From NCBI GenBank assembly GCA_020638635.1, contig JACKIE010000001.1, positions 248,001-312,000 of the forward strand: a DNA stretch of 64,000 nucleotides, read 5' to 3'. A model generated the notes under the pieces. The model saw only the letters and a list, made by a program, of their open reading frames with translations, was not told the origin of the DNA and did not search any database. Below, piece after piece: positions 57,443 through 64,000 of the stretch. How positions within the stretch are numbered: position 1 is the stretch's first letter; each line of letters begins with the position of its first letter. Source of the stretch: Planctomycetota bacterium (GTDB lineage Bacteria > Planctomycetota > UBA8742 > UBA2392). Position numbers and translations under genes: made by a program.

Positions 57443-59086
57443 TTGAAGAAAGTCCTGCTTACCAGCGTCTGCCGCCCCCTTGGTGAGGCTTACGGCGACG
57501 CCCCCAGCGTCGGCTACGAATTGCTTTACGGACAGGTCACGCGCGCCCAGGGCATGTTCAGCCCGCGCTCGCTGCACACCCAGTTCTCGCTCGATTACAT
57601 CGCCGTCAACCTCGACGCCCCCACCGTGGTGCTGCAGTACCCCTCGCGCGCGGAGCTGATCCGCGAGCTGAAGAAGGGCTACGACTACGTCGGCATCTCG
57701 TTCATCCTCGCCACCTTCCACATCATGGAAGAGATGGTCGCCCTGGTGCGCGAGCACGCGCCGCAATCCGAGATCGTGCTCGGCAGCCACGGCACCGTGC
57801 TCGACGACGAGGTGCTGAAACCCTACGGCGACCACATCTGCCGCGAAGAGGGCGTCGCCTTCATGCGCCGCCTGCTGGGCGAGCCCGAACGCGAAATGCC
57901 CTACACCCACCCCAACGTGATCAACCCCCTGCGCGTGTTCGGCCAGCATGTCTCGCAGACCGGCATCGTGTTCGCCGGCCTGGGCTGCGCCAACGGCTGC
58001 GACTTCTGCTGCACCTCGCACTTCTTCAAGCGCCGCCACATCCGCCTGCTGCCCACGGGCCGCGACATCTACAACGTGGTGCGCAAGTACCACGAGATCG
58101 ACCCGGACATGAACATCATGATCATGGACGAGGATTTTTTGCTCAACCGCGAGCGCGCCCTGGAGTTCCGCGACTGCGTGATCGAGGGCGGCAAGCCGAT
58201 CTCGGTGTTCTGTTTCGCCAGCGTGCGCGCGCTGAGCCGCTTTACAGTCACCGAGATCATGGAGATGGGCATCGACGGCATCTGGATCGGCTACGAAGGC
58301 ACGCGCTCCGGCTTCGCCAAGCAGTCCGGCCGCCCGGTGGACGAGGTCTTCAACGAATTCCGCGAGCATGGCATCACGGTGCTGGCCTCCATGATCGTCG
58401 GCTTCCCCTACCAGACGCCGGAGATCATCCAGGAAGAACTCGACGGGCTATTGGCACTCAAGCCTGCCTTCTCCCAGTTCCTGATTTACGGGCCGGTGCC
58501 GGGCACGCCGTTCTTTGACCGCGTGAAGAAGGAAGGCCTGTTCCACAAGGAAATCGAGGAAGACCCCAAGACCCACTACTGGCACAAGGGCACCGGCTTC
58601 TACTCATTGGTGAAGCACGAGACCATGACGGCACGACAGATCGAGGATCTGCAGGCAAGCTGCTTCAAGCAGGACTTTGAGCGGCTGGGGCCATCCATTT
58701 ACCGCGCCGTCGAGGTGTGGCTGAACGGCTACCTCAAGTGGAAAGACTCGCCCATCCCCATCATGCGCAAAAAGGCCGAGCTGTTCGCGCAGTTCGTGCG
58801 CAGCTCATACCCGGCGTTCATGCCCGGGCGTGTGTTCGGCCCCACCCGCGAAACACGCCGCGCCCTCGGCCGGCTTGAGAAGCGCATCCACGAGGTACTG
58901 GGCAAGCCGAACCTCAAGGAGCGCGCACTGGCACTGGGCGCCGTGCCGGCCGCGGCCTGGACCGCGCTGACCCTTAAGCTGAACCTGTTCCAGCACCCGA
59001 AGCTGATCCGCCGCGAATTCCGCATGCCGCAGCCCCGCCCCACGCCACCGTTGCGCATTCACACGGAAAGCCTGCCGGCCTCCTAG
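57443..59086 (+). CDS. Radical SAM protein with N-terminal cobalamin-type domain
   Basis: A 547-residue enzyme. Residues ~1-145 resemble a B12-binding domain as in class B radical SAM enzymes (YDYVGISFILATFHIMEEMVALVREHAPQSEIVLGSHGTV), but the DxHxxG cobalamin motif is not seen. The radical SAM cluster motif CANGCDFCC (CxxxCxxC) is at about residue 180, followed by MIMDEDFLLNRERALEF and IWIGYEGTR. A ~150-residue C-terminal region follows. The start is TTG at 57443 with AGAGG upstream; the frame runs farther upstream without homology. The substrate is unknown; hopanoid, lipid or small-molecule modification are options. Confidence 0.85.
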   Translation: MKKVLLTSVCRPLGEAYGDAPSVGYELLYGQVTRAQGMFSPRSLHTQFSLDYIAVNLDAPTVVLQYPSRAELIRELKKGYDYVGISFILATFHIMEEMVALVREHAPQSEIVLGSHGTVLDDEVLKPYGDHICREEGVAFMRRLLGEPEREMPYTHPNVINPLRVFGQHVSQTGIVFAGLGCANGCDFCCTSHFFKRRHIRLLPTGRDIYNVVRKYHEIDPDMNIMIMDEDFLLNRERALEFRDCVIEGGKPISVFCFASVRALSRFTVTEIMEMGIDGIWIGYEGTRSGFAKQSGRPVDEVFNEFREHGITVLASMIVGFPYQTPEIIQEELDGLLALKPAFSQFLIYGPVPGTPFFDRVKKEGLFHKEIEEDPKTHYWHKGTGFYSLVKHETMTARQIEDLQASCFKQDFERLGPSIYRAVEVWLNGYLKWKDSPIPIMRKKAELFAQFVRSSYPAFMPGRVFGPTRETRRALGRLEKRIHEVLGKPNLKERALALGAVPAAAWTALTLKLNLFQHPKLIRREFRMPQPRPTPPLRIHTESLPAS

Positions 59087-59568
59087 GTCAGTGGAAAGTC
59101 AAGGCCGGGCGGGATCGGCCGGCCGAGCAGGCGGGCCATGGCGGCGACTTGGCCCTGGTGCTGAAAGATGTGGGTCTGCGTGCGCAGGATGACCTGGGCT
59201 GGAACAACCGCTATTTCTCGAGGACCCCAGGCAATTACCTTGCGGCTGGTGTTCAGTTCGGCCTCGCTCGCGCCGCGCAGGTACTCGGCCGTGACGCCTG
59301 CCACGCGTTGACGAAACGCGCGCAGGGCGTCAATCGACGCGTAGTCTTCCTCCAGTTCGTCCACCAGCATCAGGCCGCGCAGCACGCCGACCCAGTACTG
59401 CTCGGCCCCCATCACATGGTGCAGCTGCAGGCGGATCGAGGGGTACCCGAAGCCTTCCAGCTCCTGCGCCAGCAGCTCGCTTGAGAACCCCGCGCTATGC
59501 TCAAGCAGCTTCACCAGGCTGCGGTGCGTGCGCTGGTGAACGTCGGTCAACGCCGCGGAACTGTACAT
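59083..59568 (-). CDS. DinB-like metal-binding protein
   Basis: A 161-residue four-helix protein of the DinB/DUF1572-like superfamily. Helix one ends with VKLLEHSAGFSSELL; metal-ligand histidines are in RLQLHHVMGAEQYWVGVL and RTQTHIFQHQGQVAAMARLLG. These families include thiol-transferase and stress proteins. The ATG at 59568 (MYSSAALTDVHQRTHRS) is chosen over an upstream one. Its stop overlaps the stop of the radical SAM gene on the other strand inside CTAG. Confidence 0.85.
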   Translation of the reverse strand: MYSSAALTDVHQRTHRSLVKLLEHSAGFSSELLAQELEGFGYPSIRLQLHHVMGAEQYWVGVLRGLMLVDELEEDYASIDALRAFRQRVAGVTAEYLRGASEAELNTSRKVIAWGPREIAVVPAQVILRTQTHIFQHQGQVAAMARLLGRPIPPGLDFPLT

Positions 59569-59641
59569 GTTCAGCCTTTCGTTGCAGGGCAAAGCTGTTT
59601 CAAACCAGCCCCGGCACCCAGTGATTTGCCCCAAGCCCGAT

Positions 59642-59650
59642 TGCTATACT
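59642..59650 (+). promoter_or_regulatory. Extended -10 promoter of the caspase-like gene
   Basis: TGCTATACT is an extended -10 element, 25 bases before the ATG; the -35 region is weak (TGATTT 17 bases upstream). It gives a short leader with GGGAGAG as ribosome-binding site. Confidence 0.55.
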
Positions 59651-59674
59651 CCCGCGACTTCCAGGGAGAGCCGT

Positions 59675-60832
59675 ATGCGTATCTGCGTGTGGTTGGTTGC
59701 ATTGTCAATGTGCGCCTCAGTGGTTGCCGCACAGGCCGAGTGGAACCCGGCCAAGACCAGGGTGTTCGCCGTGGGCGTGCTCAGCTTCCAGGACAAGTCG
59801 CTGGGCACCTGGCCCGACGAAGGACGCGTCGATGCCGAGATGATCGAGCAGCTCAAGAAGCGCGGCGTGCCCGAGGCCAACATCGTGTTTCTCACCAACG
59901 CCGAGGCCACCCGCGAGGCCGTCGAGAAGAAGCTGAATGAAAGCCTCGCCGCCAGCGCCGCCGACGAAACCTTCATCTTCTATTACGCCGGCCACGGCTG
60001 CCGCAACTTCGACGACGACAAGCGCCCCGTAAGCCTGGTCTGCTACGACAGCATGCCGAAACAGGACAACTACTGGCGCCTGGGCGAAATCGTCGGCGCC
60101 ATCGAGAAGGGGTTTAAAGGCAACGACGTGCTGGTCACGGCCGACTGCTGCCACTCAGGCGCTTTCATGGAAGAAGTCAAGGCGCTCGAGACCGCCAAGC
60201 ATTGGGGCGTGCTGGCATCGGTGCAGCCGGGCAGCCGCAGCACCGGCAACTGGACCTTCACCCAGTGCCTGGCCGAGATGTACGCCGGCGACGCCCTGCA
60301 CGACGCCGATGGCGACGGCAAGGTCACCCTGAAGGAAACCGCCGCCTACGCCAAGGACGAAATGGCCTTCAGCGAAGAGCAGCTCACCTGCAGCTTCTTC
60401 CGAGGCATGGAAGAAGCAACGGCCATGGCCACGGCCGGTGAAAAGAAGCCCGAACGCGTCGGCGAGCGTTGCGAAGCTGAGGACGAAGGCGAGTGGTACA
60501 AGGTGAAGATCATCGACGCCAAGGACGGCAGATTCCTTGTGGACTGGGTCGGCTGGGGCAAGAAGTGGAACCGCTGGCTCGAGGCCGACAAGCTGCGCCC
60601 CCACAAGCCGGAGGTGATCGCGGGCGGCACGGTGGTCGAGGTCGAGTGGGATGGCAAGTGGTACAAGGCCACGGTGATGCACGCCGAGAAGGGCCTGCAC
60701 CTGGTGCACTACGAAGGCTTCCCCGATAGCGACGACGAGTACGTGCCCCGCAAGCGCATCCGCCTGCCCGGCGAGGAAAAGAAGGAAGGCAAGAAGAAGG
60801 AAGGCAAGAAAAAGGGCGACAAGAAGGACTAG
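59675..60832 (+). CDS. Secreted caspase-like (C14) protease with EF-hand-like and Tudor-knot-like segments
   Basis: A 385-residue exported protein. A signal peptide (MRICVWLVALSMCASVVAA) precedes a caspase p20-type fold: catalytic His in IFYYAGHGCRNF and catalytic Cys in VLVTADCCHSGAF. A calcium-loop-like DADGDGKVTLKE follows the core at about residue 210. Two ~45-residue modules resemble Tudor-knot/Agenet domains (GEWYKVKIIDAKDGRFLVDWVGWGKKWNRWL and VEWDGKWYKATVMHAEKGLHLVHYEGFPDSDDEYV). The tail is lysine-rich (KKEGKKKGDKKD). Metacaspase-like enzymes of this kind are common in Planctomycetes and cyanobacteria. Confidence 0.88.
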   Translation: MRICVWLVALSMCASVVAAQAEWNPAKTRVFAVGVLSFQDKSLGTWPDEGRVDAEMIEQLKKRGVPEANIVFLTNAEATREAVEKKLNESLAASAADETFIFYYAGHGCRNFDDDKRPVSLVCYDSMPKQDNYWRLGEIVGAIEKGFKGNDVLVTADCCHSGAFMEEVKALETAKHWGVLASVQPGSRSTGNWTFTQCLAEMYAGDALHDADGDGKVTLKETAAYAKDEMAFSEEQLTCSFFRGMEEATAMATAGEKKPERVGERCEAEDEGEWYKVKIIDAKDGRFLVDWVGWGKKWNRWLEADKLRPHKPEVIAGGTVVEVEWDGKWYKATVMHAEKGLHLVHYEGFPDSDDEYVPRKRIRLPGEEKKEGKKKEGKKKGDKKD

Positions 60833-60844
60833 CGTACAACAGGA

Positions 60845-60879
60845 AAGCGCCACGGCCGGGCCGTGGCGCTTGTGTTTTA
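60845..60879 (+). terminator. Terminator after the caspase-like gene
   Basis: AAGCGCCACGG/CCGTGGCGCTT with a 5-base loop, followed by GTGTTTT. It lies 13 bases past the stop codon and faces the end of gyrA. Confidence 0.8.
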
Positions 60880-60907
60880 AGACAGCAGCAGGGCGCTCTT
60901 GCCCTTC

Positions 60908-63586
60908 CTACTCTTCCTCGGCCTGCTTGCCCTTCTTTTTCCTGGGCTTGGTCTCGGGTTCTTCTTCCTCGGCCTTCTCCTTGCCCTTCTTGTCGCCAGG
61001 GTAGGTCTCGATGCCCTTCTCTATCACCTTGTCCACGTGGGCCTGGGCCTCGGCCTGGTCGGCTTTCTCGAAGGCCTCTTCCTCGTTCATGATCTTCACC
61101 ACGCTGGTGATCTCGTCGCCGTCTTCCACCCGCATCATGCGCACGCCCTGGGTGGCGCGCCCGATTTCGCGCAGGCTGTCTTCGGTTACGGCCGTGCGCA
61201 GCACCACGCCGCCCCTGGTCATCAGCATGATCTCGTCGCCTTCGAAGATGCTTTTGGCGCTGACCACGTGGCCGGTCTTGTCGTTGATCTTGTAGTTGAT
61301 GATGCCCTTGCCGCCGCGGCTCTGGATGCGGTAGTCGTCGAAGCTGCTGCGCTTGCCATATCCTTTACTGCAGATGCTCAGGAAGCTGGCGTTGCGGTTC
61401 ACCACGGCGGCGCCCACCACGATGTCGCCCTTGCGCAGGTCGATGCCGCGCACGCCCGCGGCCACGCGGCCCATGGTACGCGCGTCGGTTTCATTGAACC
61501 GGATGCTGTAGCCGTTGCGCGTCACCAGCACGATCTCGTCGCTGCCGTTAGTCAGCAGCACGTCGATCAGGCGGTCGCCTTCGTTCAGCTTGATCGCCCG
61601 GATGCCCTTCTTGGTGACGTTGCTGTACTCCTCGAGCTCGGTCTTCTTGACCGTGCCCTCGGCCGTGACGAACAGCAGCTTCTGGCCGGTGTCGAAGTTT
61701 CGCACCTTGATGCAGGCGCTGACTTTTTCGACCTGGCTGATGTTCAGCAGGTTCACCAGCGCGCGCCCCTTGGCGGTCTTGCTGAACTCGGGGATGTCGT
61801 ACACCTTCAGCCACAGCAGCTTGCCCAGGCTGGTGAAGACCAGCAGGTAGTCGTGGGTGCTGGCGATGAAGAAGTGCTCGACGTAGTCGCCTTCCTTCGC
61901 CTTGCTGCCGGTGCTGCCCATGCCGCCCCGGCGCTGGCGGCGGTAGGCCTCAAGCGGTACGCGCTTGATGTAACCCTCGGCGCTGATGGTTACCACCATC
62001 TGCTCGTCGGGGATCAGGTCCGTGATGTCAAATTCCTCGGCGCCGGCTGCCTGGATTTCCGTGCGGCGCTCGTCGCCGTGGCGCTTCTTCACGTCAGCCA
62101 GGTCGTCCTTGATGATGCCCAACACGCGGGCCTCGCGGGCCAGGATGTCCATCAGGTCGGCGATCTCGGCCAGCAGCGCGGCGTACTCTTCCTCCAGCTT
62201 GTCGCGCTCGAGGCCGGTCAGCTTGCTGAGCGTCATGGCCAGGATTGCGTCGGCCTGCGCGCGCGTGAGCGTCTCGTTGCCCTCGATGGTGTGGCCGCCC
62301 TCGGTCTTCACCTTCTTGGGGAACTTCAAGGCCATCAGCTTTTCGCGCGCTTCGTTCACGTCTTTTGACGCGCGGATCAGCTTGATGATCTCGTCCATCT
62401 TCGTGAGGGCGAGCAGCAGGCCGATCACGATGTGCTGGCGCGCGCGGGCCTTGTTCAGCAGCCAGCGCGTGCGGCGCAGGATCACTTCCTTGCGGTGGTC
62501 GCGGTACGCCTCGCACAGCTGCTTCAGGTTCAGGGTATGCGGGCGGCCCTCGACGATCGCGATGTTGATGATACTGAAGCTCTGCTGCAGCTGGGTGTGC
62601 TTGTACAGCTGGTTCAGCACGATGTTCGGGTCGTCGCCGCGCTTGACCTCGACTACCAGCCGGATGTCCTTTTTGCTGTAGTCGTTGATGTCGTTGACGC
62701 CCGTGATGCTGCCCGCGCGCACCAGGCCCGCGATGCGGTCAATCAGCGCCGCCTTGTTCACCTGGTACGGAATTTCCGTGATCACCAGGTTGGTCTTGCC
62801 GTGGTCGCCCTGCTCGATCTCAACGCGGCCGCGCACGGTGACGATGCTGCGCCCGGTCTTGTAGGCCTCGCGGATCGGCTTCACGCCGCAGATCACGCCG
62901 CCGGTGGGGAAATCAGGGCCTTTCACGATCTTGCACAGGTCGTCGATGCTGCATTCCGGGTTGTCCACCACGTGGGTGATGGCGTCGCAGATCTCGTTCA
63001 CGTTGTGCGGCGCCATGGAGGTCGCCATGCCCACCGCGATGCCGGCCGTGCCGTTACACAGCAGGTTGGGAAACTTGCCTGGCAGCACCGTGGGTTCTTT
63101 GCGGGTGCCCTCGAAGTTGTCGATGAAATCGACGGTGTCCTTGTCGAGGTCTTCCAGCATGTCCGTGGCGGCGCGGGTCATGCGCGCCTCGGTGTATCGC
63201 ATGGCGGCGGGCGGGTCGCCGTCGATGGTGCCGAAGTTGCCCTGCGGGTCCACCAGCATGTAACGGGTGTTGAAGTCCTGGCCCATGCGCACCAGCGTGG
63301 GGTAGACCACTGATTCGCCGTGCGGGTGGTAGTTGCCGGATGTGTCGCCGCAGATCTTGGCGCACTTGCGGTGCTTGGCGGTGGCGCCCAGGTTCAGGTC
63401 ATGCATGGCCACCAGCACGCGGCGCTGGGACGGCTTCAAACCGTCGCGCACGTCCGGCAAGGCGCGGCTGACGATCACCGACATGGCGTAGGTCAGGTAC
63501 GACTCGCGCATTTCGTCGGCGATGTTCAGCGGCTCGATACGGCCGTCAGAGGGCGGTGTGGTTGCGGCAGGTTCCTTCTTGGCCAT
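60908..63586 (-). CDS. gyrA: DNA gyrase subunit A
   Basis: GyrA cuts and reseals DNA in negative supercoiling. The 892-residue product has MSVIVSRALPDVRDGLKPSQRRVL, the catalytic Tyr in AAMRYTEARM, and the GyrA box QRRGGMG in the C-terminal wheel, which marks gyrase rather than topoisomerase IV. The quinolone region reads HPHGESVVYPTLVRM: Ser83 (E. coli numbering) is kept, position 82 is Glu and position 87 is Pro. The C-terminus is a charged, Lys/Glu-rich tail. Confidence 0.94.
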   Translation of the reverse strand: MAKKEPAATTPPSDGRIEPLNIADEMRESYLTYAMSVIVSRALPDVRDGLKPSQRRVLVAMHDLNLGATAKHRKCAKICGDTSGNYHPHGESVVYPTLVRMGQDFNTRYMLVDPQGNFGTIDGDPPAAMRYTEARMTRAATDMLEDLDKDTVDFIDNFEGTRKEPTVLPGKFPNLLCNGTAGIAVGMATSMAPHNVNEICDAITHVVDNPECSIDDLCKIVKGPDFPTGGVICGVKPIREAYKTGRSIVTVRGRVEIEQGDHGKTNLVITEIPYQVNKAALIDRIAGLVRAGSITGVNDINDYSKKDIRLVVEVKRGDDPNIVLNQLYKHTQLQQSFSIINIAIVEGRPHTLNLKQLCEAYRDHRKEVILRRTRWLLNKARARQHIVIGLLLALTKMDEIIKLIRASKDVNEAREKLMALKFPKKVKTEGGHTIEGNETLTRAQADAILAMTLSKLTGLERDKLEEEYAALLAEIADLMDILAREARVLGIIKDDLADVKKRHGDERRTEIQAAGAEEFDITDLIPDEQMVVTISAEGYIKRVPLEAYRRQRRGGMGSTGSKAKEGDYVEHFFIASTHDYLLVFTSLGKLLWLKVYDIPEFSKTAKGRALVNLLNISQVEKVSACIKVRNFDTGQKLLFVTAEGTVKKTELEEYSNVTKKGIRAIKLNEGDRLIDVLLTNGSDEIVLVTRNGYSIRFNETDARTMGRVAAGVRGIDLRKGDIVVGAAVVNRNASFLSICSKGYGKRSSFDDYRIQSRGGKGIINYKINDKTGHVVSAKSIFEGDEIMLMTRGGVVLRTAVTEDSLREIGRATQGVRMMRVEDGDEITSVVKIMNEEEAFEKADQAEAQAHVDKVIEKGIETYPGDKKGKEKAEEEEPETKPRKKKGKQAEEE

Positions 63587-63609
63587 GTGGTCCTCTCAGA
63601 AGATGCCGC

Positions 63610-63637
63610 AATTTAGCGGGTTTGGCCGCGATAACAA
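63610..63637 (-). promoter_or_regulatory. Candidate gyrA promoter
   Basis: Minus-strand TTGTTA and TAAATT are 16 bases apart, ~25 bases upstream of the gyrA ATG; GAGAGG serves as ribosome-binding site. gyrA promoters are often supercoiling-sensitive, but nothing here proves that. Confidence 0.45.
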
Positions 63638-63729
63638 GCGGCAAACGGACCGGGCAATCGCCCGCAAACCCGCTTGGTGAAGGGCATCACATCCCGTTGG
63701 CAAGTTGTGGAACGATTGCGGGCAACCAG

Positions 63730-64000
63730 CTACAGCTTGACGTCAATGCTCGCGAACAGCAGCTCTTCGGCCTGGGGCGCGGGCACCGGGCGGCCGAACA
63801 GGTAGCCCTGTGCCCAGCGACAGCCGTGGTCGTGCAGGAACTTGAGCTGGCCCGAATGCTCGATGCCCTCGGCAATCACCCGCAAGTTCATGGCCTCGGC
63901 CAGGGCGAGGATCGAGGTGCTGATCGCCACATGGTCCTTGTCGTGGGGCAGGCCGCTGATGAAGGAGCGGTCCAGCTTGATTGCCTCAACAGGCAGTTTG
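63730..64000 (-). CDS. EAL-domain protein, C-terminal part (runs off right edge)
   Basis: Only the last 90 codons are present. They read LPVEAIKLDRSFISGLPHDKDHVAISTSILALAEAMNLRVIAEGIEHSGQLKFLHDHGCRWAQGYLFGRPVPA, the C-terminal part of an EAL cyclic-di-GMP phosphodiesterase domain (DRSFI, AEGIE, QGYLFGRP motifs). The N-terminal domains, which decide input and whether a GGDEF domain is present, are outside the window. Confidence 0.9.
   Translation of the reverse strand, partial: KLPVEAIKLDRSFISGLPHDKDHVAISTSILALAEAMNLRVIAEGIEHSGQLKFLHDHGCRWAQGYLFGRPVPAPQAEELLFASIDVKL

Overview
This window is one stretch of a GC-rich bacterial chromosome. It has no rRNA gene, so placement rests on gene content: an MJ0042-type zinc-ribbon protein, an FHA-Ser/Thr kinase, an enlarged SecE, a secreted caspase-like protease, lysine/alanine-rich tails on housekeeping proteins and no rpmD. 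Together these suggest Planctomycetota or a close PVC relative. That placement is an inference with moderate confidence.

Region 1 (1-29838, all minus strand) is a near-contiguous gene-expression super-cluster. In transcription order it runs tRNA-Thr/Tyr/Gly/Thr, tuf, rpmG, tRNA-Trp, secE, nusG, rplK-rplA-rplJ-rplL, rpoB-rpoC, a lipoprotein gene, rpsL, rpsG, fusA, rpsJ, the S10/spc genes and a secY that runs off the left edge. Promoter-like and terminator-like sites divide it into at least three transcription blocks: tRNA-tuf, rpsG and fusA.

Region 2 (29927-34676, plus strand) holds a DUF2062-like membrane protein, a 1103-residue AsmA/TIGR03545-like protein with five tandem ~125-residue modules, and an exported glycerophosphodiesterase. 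Region 3 (34677-35673) is a non-coding island with three atypical tRNA genes. Upstream of them lie a consensus promoter, a 24-codon ORF and a strong terminator, which looks like an attenuator. Region 4 (35674-41129, minus) is topA, ruvX, a mannose-1-phosphate guanylyltransferase and leuB. Next come an M48 membrane protease (plus) and a proteostasis group, tig-clpP-TPR-clpX (minus).

Region 5 (48117-60832) has an FHA-kinase/TetR pair, the cell-shape genes mreB-mreC-mreD, a zinc-ribbon protein with a long Glu-Pro spacer, a lipoprotein, and an operon of a MOSC protein and a membrane peroxiredoxin-like protein. The last has an in-frame UGA in a UxxC motif followed by a SECIS-like hairpin, so it is a probable selenoprotein. 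A radical SAM protein, a DinB-like protein and a secreted caspase-like protease with EF-hand-like and Tudor-knot-like segments follow. gyrA and the end of an EAL-domain gene close the window.

The main candidates for novelty are the selenoprotein, the atypical tRNA island with its leader ORF, and at least ten intergenic clusters of degenerate short tandem repeats, most with an exact 7-nt period and several arranged as inverted pairs.
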